Shown here one piece after another: positions 33,701-48,900 of a DNA stretch of 64,000 nucleotides. The notes below the pieces were generated by a model, which saw nothing but the letters and a program-made list of their open reading frames with translations, was not told the origin of the DNA and made no database searches. Position numbers and translations under genes: made by a program. The DNA comes from Atopsyche davidsoni (Eukaryota > Arthropoda > Insecta > Trichoptera > Hydrobiosidae). Each line of letters starts with the position of its first letter. Within the stretch, counting starts at the first letter, position 1. The stretch lies in contig JAILWY010000028.1 of the NCBI GenBank assembly GCA_022113835.1, forward strand, positions 2,418,001 through 2,482,000, read 5' to 3'.

Positions 33701-36700
33701 ATTATTTGTAATAAATAAATTAAGTCGCTTGCTTGGACTTTGAAGTCACCGCACGCCACGAGTGAAAGCACTGTTACAATTATGCTTTTTATAAATTAAC
33801 TGTAGACATATTTTTAGGTCCACGGATCAATAACAAAATTCCAAGGTCATTTGCATTGCAAACGAAACGACAATTTAAATTCGAAAGTAAAAACGGAAAA
33901 TATATTAATTTATCGTACTACACGAAAACTTTACTATGTTTTACATTATTATTGAATCTTATTTGATATTATAAAGTCTATATACATTGCAATTACAAGG
34001 AAAATCCGGTTTCTATTGATTGTGGCGTATGAAGTATTGATGTAGAGCAGGGGTGGACAAACTTTTGATTACTACGGGCGATCTGTTTTTTTTTTTTAAT
34101 TATTGGAGGCGGTCTATCAATATAAAATAAAAAGTCGCAATTAATGCCAAAAGTGTGTTTAAATTTAAAATTAAAATGAATAATTATTTTTTTCTCACAT
34201 GGACGGGCGTCAGAGGTGTGTGCATATCGGACATAGAATAGTTACGCGGTCGACGCTTTGGCCACCCCTGGTGTATAAGTATTGAAGTATACGCGTGCAA
34301 TTACGTTCAGTAATGGCGGAGTACCGTGGAAAACGAACAATCCATCATGGAAGCCGCCTCAGGGCTTAGAGGCAGAGCAGGCTGCTTTGAGAATCTCAAA
34401 TCTTGATTAAAGTGCCGCCACTCCTTGAACAATGCAATCGTGACACGAGCTTCTCTTTTATTGCTTCTTTTTTTATTAAAAGTTCAATATCGGATAATTC
34501 TTTTTCTTCTTCTTCGAGTGCCTCTGCTCAGAGGAGGTTGGCGAACAATTCACTGAGATACTCGTGCTGAGCCATGGTTTTTTAAGGGGAAAATAGTGTT
34601 CTTCTACACCGCAGTGTTTTGTATTGCTGCTGCCCAATTAAGTTCAGTTTAGATCTGATACTCCTTCAGCACTTCTAAAGCATTCTAATTCCAAGTCTAC
34701 TACTCCATTACCGATCCTTTACACACGCTCAGGGCACAGAATGGGGAGAGCTGGGAGGTTTATCAGATAATTGGAATTATGAATCTAAGGATAATGATGG
34801 ACGATGCTGCAAAAGCAAGTAGTTTAAAGCGATTGCGTTTTAAACGCTATTTTACCTGTGCAAGACTCTATAATCTGTGACGAAGTCAACTCATGGTGTT
34901 TTATAATAATTATAAAACACCATTAATTACTATACAGTCACATTTTATAGGAACTCGACTCCAACAACATTTGGTGAATCTCCAGCCAGTTTTTGTTCTC
35001 AGTATCTTAATCTGGTTTCTGTAAATACACAAAAACAAAAATGAATCCCCATTGAATTACAAATTGTATTGCAACTCTACAAATTCAAACACTATAAATG
35101 AATTACATAAAATCCAGAAATCTATTATGCATTAAAAAAAAATTAATGTCGCGTGTTGAGTCTTAATTTTCATGTTAACTTATGAAGATTATTCATAAAA
35201 AATGTAAAAATGCAGTGAATTTTTATATCGCTTTCATCTCTCGATGACATCTCGTGACATTTTGCAACCTCGCCTTGTCACGCCATGAGTTGCATCTATT
35301 CAATAGAATATTTAAGCCACAAGACCATAACAATCATATACATTCCAACAATTATTCTTACAATGCCACATTTTTTAGTCGAGAACGCAACAAATTGTTT
35401 ATTAATATTGCACAGTGAATTTAATTATAATATTTTACGATTTTTTAATTATTAAATACGATACTATATTGCTGTTTATATATTTGGGGTTGATTATATC
35501 TATAAGCCTTGATAAAGCCTCACAATGCATACAGACCCTTGAAGATGATAACTGCTATTTACTAAGAACACACACAAGTTAATATACTTATATATTTATA
35601 TAATTTATGCAATAAAGATTGTCTCTAATTATCCAAAAAAATATGACGTATTATTATTCCTGAAAACGAGAAATACAGCCTTCAAATTTTAATCTTTTGG
35701 ATCAAAATTTGTCATCTGGGCTCATTAAATATTCAAAAAAAAAACCCGAAATACAAATTTAACTGCGCAAAAGTAAACAAATATTTATTTACTAGACATC
35801 CGAGTTCAGATAGTCTGAGTAAGGAGTCTAAAAAAGGTTGTAAAGAGAATATGCAATTTTGTTAAAAAAGTTATTACAAATATATTTTCTGTACTCTGCA
35901 GTCTATTAACAAGTATCTTTAAATTATTACCAGTTAAATTAATATTATGTATGTTTAATTTTACTAGTTTAGGGATGTTATTGTGTACAAAAAAAAATTT
36001 TAAAACCATTTTAAATGAACCGAGAAAAATGCTTTAAAAAATCGGAAGTTGAATTGGCGATAATTTCTTGTTTTCTTTCAACGCCCAAAATATAATAAAG
36101 GGACGCTATTTATTGCAAATTGGTTGCGGGTCGCGCGTGCAGGCGGCTTTAATATAAGCACGGAATAACCTGAAGGCAGAAAACCTATAAGACCTGATGA
36201 AGTCTGCCTCAAGGCCGATACTGATCATGACAGGTGTCTGCTGCCAATTACGCATACCTGGGCAGAAGGTCTTGTATGAGCTGATTGATTGCTTTGAAGT
36301 TTTATAGTAATGAAGTAAACGCAATTGTTTCTGTGTGAAAGTTTGGGTATTGCATATAAAAAAAATAAAAAATAAATTAGGTGTTTACGAGCGGGAGACG
36401 TTCAAACTCATATAATCTGAGCGTGGAGATAGAAACTTACTTTGGTCTGAGTGATGTCTACCGCTCGAGGCCTTGTGACAATCTAATCAATACATTCGCT
36501 ATTTCTTGTTGGAGTTTGAGGAAAGAGGCATGTGAGCAAGCTGCTATGAGAAATCAGGTGTCGTTTTGCGGCGGTGCTCGGTTTTGTGTGTATACAACAA
36601 AAAAGGTTTGCCCAGAAGGGTTGTTATTATTTTACAGTACAATATGGGTATATTATGTTGCTTGTTCGTGGCTGTCTGAGGTTGTGTAATGGATCGGTAA

Positions 36701-39700
36701 TAGAGTAGTGGACCTTGTCGAGGAGGTGGGAAGCTCCTGCTGCAGGAGTATCAGATCTTAACGCCAGGGCTTTGTATAGAATTGATTATATAATAATGGT
36801 ATTGGGTAGCAGCAATACGCAGACTTTTCCTTAGACTACACTATTCTCCATAAAAAAAAAAAAAATATATATATATATGTTCAGGGGAATGATTCTTTAG
36901 GGAGAATAAGCAGAAGCGGATTAGTTCGTGTTATTAATTTTTATAGTTAAATCCATGGTGTTTTCAGTAGCTCTTGGAGTGACATTATGTAATATCAAAT
37001 AATATTAATTGAAATTTGATATTTTCTATTAATTACGGATAGCCTCGAGTCAGTAGTGGTAATTATTTTCTCGTACCAAGAACACGTTGGCTACTTGCGT
37101 GCTGAGGTTCTTCCGATGAAGTGACATTGATTTCTCAGACTATCCGATGGCTTGCAGCACCAGATTTATTATGATTCCTCACCCAATTACGTACGCATCA
37201 TTTCCTAAACGAAGGTATACGTATTACATATACAGGGTGATTCAAAACTGTTTCTATACCTGAAACACCTTGAGGGAGTATCCCACCACGCGAATAACAC
37301 CCAACATATAAAATATATATTTATATGCGTTATCAGAAACGTTACGCTTGTGGGGTTGTAGATTGCTTCGCAGCGTGTTTAGGCTGCTTTGTTGTATTCT
37401 GATTTTAATGCTTCATACTTGAACTTGCATTATGACTTGCTTGGAGACTTATATCGACTGGTTTTTCCCGAATATGACTATAAAGCGTAGAAGGTAAAAG
37501 TACTAAGGTTTTATCCAACGCAACATAAACTTACCGGATTATAAATATAATCAAGGATTTTTTTCAGTTTTTCAGGTTTTTTTCAGGTTTTAACAATTCA
37601 ATTGTTATGTCACGTGTTGACAAGTAAAAATAATGAATCATTTCACATGTTATGTGAAGCTTGGAATGCACAAATCACTCAATGACTACAATTTGCATTC
37701 AGCCATTACGTCTCTTTATTTAGGGTTTTTTTTATGGTTTTGCCTAAGTAAACAATGCGAAAAAATTCAGTTGTATCGCAGCGTGTGTAGACAGCTTTAA
37801 TACTAAGTCATATAATCGTACTATGACATCGGGACCGGTTTTTTTATTAAATTTTATTACCAACGAGTATACGCCTGTACGCTTATATAACTATACAATG
37901 AAATTTAATAATTACTAATTGTATTGATTTATATAATTTTTTATATTATATAACGGACAATTTAAACGTGATTATACGAAAGATTTGCACATCAAGCATT
38001 TCGATGAATTAAAACTAGTTTTATTAATTACACAGTGAATTACTTATTCTATATAAAAGGTTGTGTAAAATATTAATGAAAGTCAATTATTGGCAAATAG
38101 TGTTTTGGCTGGTTCTCAAATATTAATTTTAGTATTTATTTGATGAAATTAAACTTTTTTGTGCCATCCAACAAGTGGAGTCAAGGCAGGACTTCAGAAT
38201 AGAAAATTATTAAACACAGTGTATATTTTAGAAAGCCAACATTTTTTAAATCATATCTAGAAATCACCATTAATAAATTTTAAGGTGCCATCACGAATTT
38301 AGAAAATTCAACAATAAATTATATACTATTTATAAATAAAATATATGCAAGCATGATCTACGTGTAATTTTGTTAACTATATAATTTTTTTCAATATTAT
38401 AATATAATTTGGCAGTCTTTGTTCATGTATGATCTTAGGACTCTTTGGGTGTTGTTATACTGCATAATAGTTTGTATCTCCCGGCGTTTCGGTTTCGGTA
38501 CTGGGACCATCTTCAGGGACTATACAAGACTCACTACTTTTGTTAACCCATGGTGTTTTAAGTATTCTCATATAAAGCCACATTTGATTATCCGCATTAT
38601 TGCTGCCTAAAAGAAGAACTGAATCTAGTGAATCTCTAGCAAGTTTCGAATTATATATATATATCATATATTCTTCTTCTTCAGGTGCCTCTCCTCTGCA
38701 TATTTATGCAGAGCCTTCCATACTACAGTTTATTATTGCTGCTGCCTAATAGCATTATTATATGTACAATCCTTTGCTTACAAAGCTCTTGCTGCTCTTG
38801 ATACTCTTCTGCAGCAAGCTGCAAAACGATGCCAAGAGCTCCCCACGTCTACAAGGCACTAATGCACTACTGCATTACCGATCCTTTACATATGCTCAGG
38901 GCACATAATAGCAGGTTTGCACAAGCAACAGATAATTGATCAAAGCGATTTATGGACATCAGAAATAAGCCAGCTGCAGGTGTTTTATTTGTAATGTAGT
39001 AGTATGCGGGCTCGGTGAGGTTAGGTTAGGTTAGGTTGGGTCTCCGCTCGCTGATCGAGGCATCTGACACGGCGGTCCACGAAATAGAGAGAGCTGCACG
39101 TCCGGCGGGATCCGTGCCAATGTCGCGGGGGGGTCAAGACCGCGGGTTAAATGGGGGGGGAGTCGACGTCCGGCGTGACGTCACGCAGAGGGACGGTCAT
39201 CGAAGTCGTCTTGCGCTCTTCGGCATCGAAGGGATCTGAGAATCCCCGGTACCGAGGCCGAAACGTCGGAACCGAAACCCCTTGAGCGCCTCGTCCACAT
39301 AGTCGAGTTTTTTGTGGATCGTTTTCGAGTCCGTTTTGCGAAAAAACCCACTGCACCGATCACCAATTTAAATGCAAAATGTTCGATACACTCCTTCTTC
39401 CGAAAAAAATATATTTTTATTTCTTATAAGTTTACTATTGATATGATAAATATGTGTTTTTTTCCGATTGACGTGTATGAATTTGGAGATTCGTCCGGTC
39501 CATTTTACGAGAGTCCTAAACATTTAAAAGTTTTTTTTTTTTCAATTGAAATTAAAATATTGAATATAAACCATGTGCGCCTTATTATTTTAAAAATTAA
39601 AAAAAAAAAAATCTTTAATAAACTTTGGTTTTGAAAAGTCGTCATTTTATCCAATTTTTCAACATCTTCAAGATTTTATTTTACCCTTAAAATGGACGTT

Positions 39701-39907
39701 AATTAAATAATAAAAAATAGATAAATATAATTTATAGTTTTTTCAATATTCTGTTAAAAAAATAAATTTTCGATATAGCAAAATGAAGTGACAATTAAAT
39801 TATTTAAAGGACAAGATTTCGCCAGGTAATAGACTGCCTCTGGTGTGCCAACCGGACTCCAGAGGCAGTCCAATCGTGTATATATATAACAACTAATATA
39901 TATATGT

Positions 39908-39986
<79 letters not shown>

Positions 39987-42900
39987 CCCTGCCTAATCCC
40001 TTAACATTTTGCCATCAAGTGCATCTCCTCAGAGGAAGTTGGCGATCATTTCACTGAGCATATACTCATGCTGAGGCAGTGATCGTGGTTTTTTAAGTGG
40101 AAAATGGTGTAGTGGGTCCCCGGGTCCTTCTACACCGCATTTTTAATCCTTTTTAATAAATCCTTTCCTCATAAAGCTCTGGGTTTTAGATCTGATACTC
40201 CTGATATCTGATGCATCCCTCCACAATCATTCCAAGTCCACTTTTTCATTACCAATTCTTTAGGGAGAGCGGGGAGGATAATTAACATAATGTAGTAAAA
40301 TTGGACGTTGTCTTCAGTTTCAATATCAGTATTTTGCGGAAGTGAGTAATGTATGAGTTTAATAAATAAATAAAAATAATTACTTAATGCAAAGCTTGTT
40401 GCTTTAAATTACAGCACTGCCGACCAGGAAATCGAAATAATCTCAATTGGCCCGAGACTCGATTCCGCATATTCCGTGTAATTGTTCCAAAAACACAATC
40501 CACGAAGCTGATTTGGTATCCAAATATTACCATGATTGCTTGCATGTTCTATCTACGAGCGGGAGACATTCAGATCGGATTGATAGCTACCATTAAGAGG
40601 CAGTTGCGACTGTGTCTTATATATGGAATTAGCCTACAGGGATGTCCTAAAAGACCCGCTCAGGGGTGGGCTTACCTGGCGAGAATATTTAACTTTTACA
40701 GGTGCTCGGCTAACAGAGACCTCAGGTACCTCAAGCCGGAGAGCGAAAGTCACTGGGAACTCCGAAAAATACACTAAGGTCACTTCTGCGGATAGATACT
40801 CATGCAGTGGAGTGATTCATCCGAATTGATAAAAAAAAATACATCCCGGAAGAGACTGGCGAAGCTAATGCTCGACTGGTCTATAAAGAAAAAAAAAAAA
40901 AAACAACAAAGTGAACTTCTGAAATAACTCTGAGATAACTCTGAAATAACTCTGAGATAACCGAAGCCGGCTACACGCTCGGCGACACAACCTGCAACCG
41001 ATTCGCGACCAGCCAGTAGAAAAATACCACGAATTGACCGCGTCACAAATAAGAAACTCCTGAACTCCTACGATAGTAAAAAGGCATTGGCCGAAGCGTC
41101 AAAGACGAAAAAACGGCAAGTGGGGTACGGGACAAGCAAGTTTGGGAGCCACTGCCCTAGTTATTGACCTCAAACAGAGGTCTTATCGAGGTATACTATA
41201 GACGCAACGCAGGAAGGCCGCATAACCGCAGTTGTAACTTTGCCTTATCGTCTGTGTATTTGAGTTTTCGGCGAAAACCTTTGTTGCGGTGAGGTCACAA
41301 AATTTTCGATGAGATAATATATTTTCCGTGGATATGTGTGCTCGTAAGTTTTGACAGCCGTTACTGCAGGTTGTTTGGATTCTGAGGTGTAGAGCAGCAT
41401 TAAGACTCCAGTGCTCTAGCAATCAAATACTACAAGTAATGTAATGTATAAAATAACATAGTATATGAGTTATATGTAAACGTCGTCATAATAAATAAAA
41501 TCGAAAGTATTTTTGTTAGCATCGATTTCGTGTGATCTGATAGGTCAAATTGCACATTTTTCGGACACAGAGTCGACAATGGTCGGAAGTGAGTTTTTTT
41601 AAACGTCGTTTCAATATCACCAATTAATCAAACCAAAATATTAATATAAATTTAATTTAATGCTTCGATAAGGTCATTAATAAATTAATGGACCTTTCTG
41701 AGAAACTGCGGCGGTTATTCGTAATATTTTTTCTGGATTTTCCTCCACGGGTTCACAGCAGTCCTCCAACTGATGGCCTTGAGAACTTCATGGCTCTGCC
41801 CCTGCAAAACCAGGCTCCTGTAGAGTCATCCACTTGGCTGATGTTCTTTGGGAGCTTCGTTCGCGATGCGAGTGGCCTTGGTGGTTTATTTCAAGGAAGA
41901 AATAATAACTGCACGATCCAGTTTTGAGCTGCTTGGAGTGCTTAGTCTTCGGATCCAGAGAGAAGCGATAGTCCTCTAGAATGTGCAGAGACTCAGTTGG
42001 AACGCCTATCCAGCATCATGGGCATCAAGGCAGATCCTTAGACTGAAAACTTCCAGCAGCCAAATCATCACTAAACACCTCCAAGGTCATCCACGTCGAA
42101 AAAGAAATAAGTCTTTTGAACTCAAAACGAAAGTTTTAAGCACCTGTTATTTAATGCAGCAGTATTTTTTGTTAGTAATTATTGATTTCTTTCTGTTCGT
42201 AGAAAGTTCGTGAGCAACCACCTGAAGGAGGAGAAGGCCGAGAAGAAGCTCAAACAAAACCAGCAGGACGTCTTCGTGCCATTCACAAAACTGGTGAGTC
42301 CATTGCTATTGCCACTCTATTTACTTAAAAGCTGTAAAATAAATACACACACACACAAACAGAGCACTAGATTTATATTGATTTTTTACAAATGACTGTG
42401 TTTATTTTGTTACAAAAATCATACAGGGGTTTCAAAAATTTCATGTGTAGTTTAAGACGCTGATATTTAATGATAAAAGCACGAGTTTAAGAGCACGTCT
42501 GTATATTTAAATATTGTATTATTATTAAATAAATATAAAAGTTGTTTAGTGTAGAAAGCTGCATGAGGTCACCCCTCTCGCGGTGCATTGATGATTTATA
42601 ACTGTGCTTTGGAATTTGCGCCTGAAAGGAACACGAACTGCGAATTCTGATGCTGCCTTTAACCCATTGAGGTCCGGACCTTATTTTTAATTAAGTAATA
42701 AAAAAATTAGTCTATAACAAATTATTATCAGACGCGTTTAGTTTCACCTAAATCTCAAAAAATATTGCCATTAAAAAAATACTATTTTTTTTAGCAACGT
42801 TTTTTTTTTATTGGGTGTTAAGCCGCGCCAGGCTTCGAATGATGTTCCGAAGGGTGCGCCTTTACTGAGTAATGTTAAAAATATTTAATGTATAATAATA

Positions 42901-45900
42901 TTTGATATTTTTGTCTGGCCGCGTTGAGTTGAGCGCCGACCGGTTTGATCGTCTGACTTTTTCCTTGTCGGGAATCCCCGCCGAAGGCAGCCAATCAGAC
43001 AGCGAAGAACTTATATTTTCTTATATTATATATATTCTTATATTCTCCTTACGTGCGCATTTATATTTTATATTTTTTGCCCGACCGAGCATGTGCTTGT
43101 AAATAATGCAGCCTGATCGCTGGGAACTCGCGGGATGCTTTCGGTTAGTCATAATTCGTTTGTGAGTTGTGTCGCGGCGTGTATAGGCTGCTTTACTGAA
43201 CCCTGTTGGTTTAATTTCTTAAGCTGGCTACACGATACAACATACAATCGAACAATAACCAATATCGTCGTATTTCGCATTGTTTTTTTTTTACAAAAGC
43301 CGGCTACACACGCAGCGACGCAGCATGCGACCGATTCGCAATCCGCCAATGGCGTCCCTTTATTGTGGTTGTTTGTCTTAAGCAAATAACGCGATAGAAG
43401 CCGCTATTGGCTAGCCAATATTCGGTTGTCGGTTGCGTCGCAGCGTGTGTAGTCTGCTCAACTTTTCACTCGTCAAAGTCAAATTCACTATCGATTATTA
43501 AAATCACAGACAAGACAGGTTAATTGCAGTCTTTCGCTTCGACGTTCATTAAAAATAATATAGCAACGTGCCCGCTGGTATAATGACTGCAAAACAGTAA
43601 ATATGAACAGCAAAACGGCTAGACGATTACGAAGACTTTTGCGAATCTCTCACGTAGATCTTATGTGTTTTTGCGTAACAATTTTTCTATATATTTCGTA
43701 ACCTGACGGTCTGTCGGGCTTCACTTCCGGTGCAGGTTATCCCGCCGCCATCTTGCGCCGGGCCGGAAGTGACCTCGACGCTGCCATTTTAACTACGAAG
43801 CAACTCTTATTTTTTTAGGTTCTAATTTTTTAATTGCATGTCTCATGCATGTAATAGTGACTTACTAGCACAAATGGACTCAAAAATATTTTTTTTAAAT
43901 ATAAATATTAAATTAAATAAAAATATTAGTATTTAAATTGTAGTCAAATTCGCGTCTACTAAAAAATGATTTTTAATAAAAATATATTTTTGCATATGAA
44001 ACGTTAGCAACTTGAATTTTTTATATGGGTTTTATACTTGTAAAAAAATATATAAATATTGTTGTCTTTAACTAACCGGAAAATATTAAAAACCAAGTTA
44101 ATTTCTAAAAAATATTATTTAATATTAATAATAAATAAATAATAAAAATTATTAATTATACGTAAAAAGAAATGCTGTGTATTATTAATATAACCCATAT
44201 TAGTGTAAATTCAAAAGTTGTAAAAAGTACTATTAAATAAGATAATTTCTCGTTTAATTATGAACATAAAATATATTTATAAATATAAACTCATTAAAGA
44301 TCAAATAAAAAAATAATAATAAATATAAACAAATAAATGAAATTTATTAAAACCAGAACTGACAATATATCAGTACGTGAAGTTTTACTATAATAATTAA
44401 TTTATTTAACTAAACACATGAAATTTTTAAAATACAAACATTATTGCATCTAAACTGGGATTGCAGCCCCTCTCACTCCTTGTGTATGGAACCATAATAC
44501 ATACAGTGTTTTCCCAGCTTGTTTAGAAAGTTACGAGATTTTTTTTCGCTGTCTGCGCTTTCTCCTTTAAGAGGAATCATCAGCCCGAGGCTATTTATAT
44601 GATTTTGTATATTATATAATATATTTAATATTTTGACATAAAGTACTAGATAATTGTGATGAAGTGTTTTTCTAGATACTTTTTATTTGATAATTTATTT
44701 TTTTTGCTTCATTTTTTGGCATCCTAAGGCAAATTCGTTCAGCACAAGCAAAGCCAAGTCCTTCTTTTTTTTTTAAGATGTTTAAAGAATACGATCCATT
44801 GTTATTTATTACGCGAAGGGTATTAGAGATGACATTCAAATCAATTAAAGGCAATGGAAAAGGTCAGGTTAGGTCAAATGGTTCGCTGAAGCATTTTAAC
44901 ATCTCACTAACAAGTACTCGTTGGCGCAGCTAAAAGCAAAGATTGATTCAAACATTGCACGATTTTATTTTATTTCAAGTGTATTGATTTGTATTATTTT
45001 ATTTTATACCGCTTCACGAATTTCTTGGTTCCTTCTCTATAAAAAAGCAATATCAATCTTGCAGTTTCAGAGACCATTGGTTATTAATAAATAGTCTCCT
45101 AGCGAATTCCAAACTGATGTTATTGGTACTGTTTTATTTCATTCGAAGACGATTCGTATTGACATTGCACAAGTCGATTCATTTTTTAATTAAATGCACG
45201 CCACTGTATTTGCTTACTTAAACAATTAGGTTGCTATATTTGTATGTACTGCTTCATTGCTCGTGCCAACCGCGATGACACAAATAATTATAATTTTAAC
45301 AAGACTCTTAGATATTGTGCATACAAAACTGAAAACATGCTGGGATAAAAATGTCAATGTCGTCAGGCAAACTATTCAAATAAGCTGCAGGGGGGCAAAG
45401 ACACCATCATAGCTCAAAAATCCACTGGAAATAAACATAAAAATATTTTTGGAACGAGTATATAATACACGCCTAAAAAAGAGGCACACGGCACCAATGC
45501 GCAGATCATTTCAGGCAGACAGGTCAATATATTATATTTCAATTTAATTTGTATATTTACTACGAATTTTGTTATTTTTATTTAGGCATAAAAGGATTTA
45601 AACCAGTTTTCCAAGAATCGGCGACGCGCCGCATCCTAGAAATGTACCCGAACTGGTTGCAAATATTAAATAATATCAAATTATAATAATTCTACGGCAA
45701 CGAGCAGGGGTGGCCAACCTCAAGCGTGCCCGCGATCTAATTTTTATTTAAAAATTATTTATAATAAACCGCAATCGAAAAAAATCGGCATCGCGATTTA
45801 CTTGTCGGCCGTGGCGTTAAAAATGGGTTTTGAAGCAGCGCGTTCGAGGACAGTTTTATTACGGCAATAAAACGGTAAAAAGCATAGGATTTTTTTATGT

Positions 45901-48900
45901 AAATAAATTTTATATTTATTTATTTAGTAATGCGCGTACATCAAAACCGTTTGCCTTGATTTTGGAGTGACTAGCGTGAGGCCAATTACGTCAGTTAAGG
46001 ATTCACATGCAGGGGCATTCCTCTCGATCAAGTCTAACCACTGAGCCAACTCACACATATATACACATATATATATACACACACACATATATATATATAT
46101 ATACATATATATATGTATATATGTATATGTGTGTGTTAATTTACCCCTTAGCAAGGGGCTGAGTGCGCCGAGCTCGCGTGCCAGTGAAGAGTTCCGATAC
46201 GATCGCAGACTGACTTCTCGCCGGGGAAAGACCGATGGCGTGACCTTGAACCTTGCGAAATTTCTCCCCAAGGTCAGCCGCGGAGTATTTCAGTGCCGCC
46301 GGCGTACGTAATGGATTATGCGGACATTGAATCGATCGCCATTTCAGATGTGGCGCTCATACCCTCACCCCGCTGCACCCTGAATTTCCCCCACAATCAC
46401 TTGTTATATGATTCAAAATATTTTGTGTTTACACATACACGATTTCTGAACTTGTTATTTTGATAAAAAATTTTTTTTAATATATATACTTAAGCTTTGA
46501 TTAAGGCCAATGATTTTTCCCTGCACAATCATCTGCAGTAGGCTGTATTTATTATTTAGAAATATATGCCCAAAATCCCTACGGAATTTTTAACGCATTC
46601 TGTGCAAGACTCTCTCTCAAAACCCATGGTGTTTGAAGGATTCTCCCATAAAGCTACATTTCATACGACTCCGTTTTTAAGTCTGTCTTAAGTTTTAGGC
46701 CTTCTTCTTCTTTTGTTGCCTCTCCTCATAAGAGGTTGGTGACCATTTCCTTAAACTCGTCTCTGCTCTAGCAACAATTATACAAAGAAGTTACTCGTAA
46801 AAAGTTTAAACTCAAAAGGTAAATTTTTTTCAAGGTCAAATTTCTGACCTATCAGATATATATTTAGAGCAAATGTTTCTAGCGACACGATAGAGGTTCA
46901 TTTACAAGATATCGTGGGCTGTGTGGAACCGCAAAAAAATTGCCACTTGAGGTAGCCGTCGGCAGGAAGTCGACATCCTCAATCGATAAAGCCATTGTAA
47001 TTATTTCACCTGAAGTCTTCGTTACTTGTGACAAATAAATGAATTTCAGTGGGTCAGAGTTCATCTGGAAATTTCAAGAAAGAAGTTCTAGGGTGTTATG
47101 CCGCGTTTTCGCTTGTTATATCAGAACTTTACGGTTCCGGTACTGCACTCAATCTCAAATAGTTGAATGTTACATTTTATATGAGTTTGTCCTTGATTTT
47201 ATCAAATTCCTGAAAAGAAGTCATTACCGTCGGAAATGGTGAAATATTTATTATATAATACATACGAGTAGTGAAAATTTATATAATTTATACAATAATA
47301 TATCAAAATTATCGTTGCAATTGTTTATACAACTTTTATTGCAATTTATTAGCAACACTCCTAAAATGTATTTTAATCGAAATATTGTAAAATTATTGCA
47401 ATTATGATTTATTATCTACTTATATATTCTCATATCTCATATCGATTTGCAGATAAATGCTGCATAATTTAAAGCTGCCTACACGCTGCGACACTGTAAC
47501 TTGCCAATAGCGTCCTATTTCGCATTTAGTAACCAACACAAAAGGAAAGCTACAGGGTGATTACTAAATAGGTTGTCAGTTTTGTCGCAGCGTGTGTAGG
47601 CTGCTAAAATTTAACGTGTTTTATTATACAAGAAACACAAGCAGCCTCGTCACTATGTGCTTCTTGGAAATGGAATTTTTTCCGTAACTTGAATAAAATC
47701 GTGCATTTTCCTCAAGTGTCTTTTGTAAATATATAAAAAAAATTTTTTTTGCGATACGTGCTTTATTAGACTTGTTTCCATAGGTGTTGTGCCGCATCAA
47801 GTATCGACTAATAAATCAAATGATCTGTGTTGATCAGTACTCATTAAATGCAAAAAAAATATCACAGAAATATGTTTTTTGAAATAAATATATATTTTTT
47901 ATATAAATAATATTGCACAATAGTGATTTGAACTCACCGCACGTCACTGATATATTATCCATCGCTTTTTATTTATATCAATGTATTTTTAATATAAAAA
48001 TAATAAAAAAATTGATGATGCAACTGAATTCATGATGGCTTTGTAGTTCAGTTTACGAATGGCTTATTTTCCAATCGGTCACAAGATTTCCAGTTTTTTT
48101 TTTTTTGCATATATAATTTTAAATAGTTCGCCGGGCTTTTGCACACGAGCTTCGCGATTATATAAATAAATAAATAAAAAATAACAGTGTCGTCGATTTC
48201 TAACTTCGGGGAATCTCCGATACTGTTTGCGGAATATCATGAATAATGAAATCTCGACGCATGGACGGCCAGCGAATCAGGAAAATCCACACTAAAAATA
48301 GCAACAGTGTGTGATTTTGTCCCGATCTGTACCTATTAGTCAATATTAAATAAAACACAATAATAATATAGTACATTCTAGGCATAAATATATTATAATT
48401 TAAAAGTGTAATGTAAATATAATTTGTTTGTTTACACAGCAGTAAATATAGCAATAGTGTGTAATTTTTTACCGATCTTTTCCTATTAGTCAATATAAAA
48501 TAAATCACAATTATATTATTGTACATCCAAGGCATAAATATGTTTTAATTAAAAAGTGCAGTGGATATTTATAAATATATTTAATTTGGAATTAATTATC
48601 CGTTTAGCTTCGCAGGTAAAAATAACACCGACTTGTGATTTTGTCCCGATTTGTTCCCATTAGTCAATACAAGGTACGGTTGTTAATTTATAATTATAAT
48701 ATGATTTTATTTAAAAGTGCTGTTAACAATTAAGGTATATTTAATTGAAATAAATTATCTGTTTAGCTTTAAAGCTAATTTTTTTAAATTAAACGCCAAA
48801 AATAGCACCGACGTGTGATTTTGTCCAGATTTGTTCCTATTGGTCAATACAAGGTATGATTGTTAAATTAATAATTATAATATATTTTTATTTAAAAGTG

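Larger units (their letters stand above)
27780..42202 (+). other. ABCB intron 1 (14.4 kb), repeat-filled
   Basis: This intron carries most of the mobile-element remnants in the window (listed separately). Stretches such as 33.8-34.0, 34.9-36.0 and 37.4-38.4 kb are plain AT-rich DNA with nothing recognisable. Confidence 0.6.

Noticed and set aside
46879..47064. 61-codon minus-strand ORF
   Set aside because: No recognisable motif, no splice context and no second copy.
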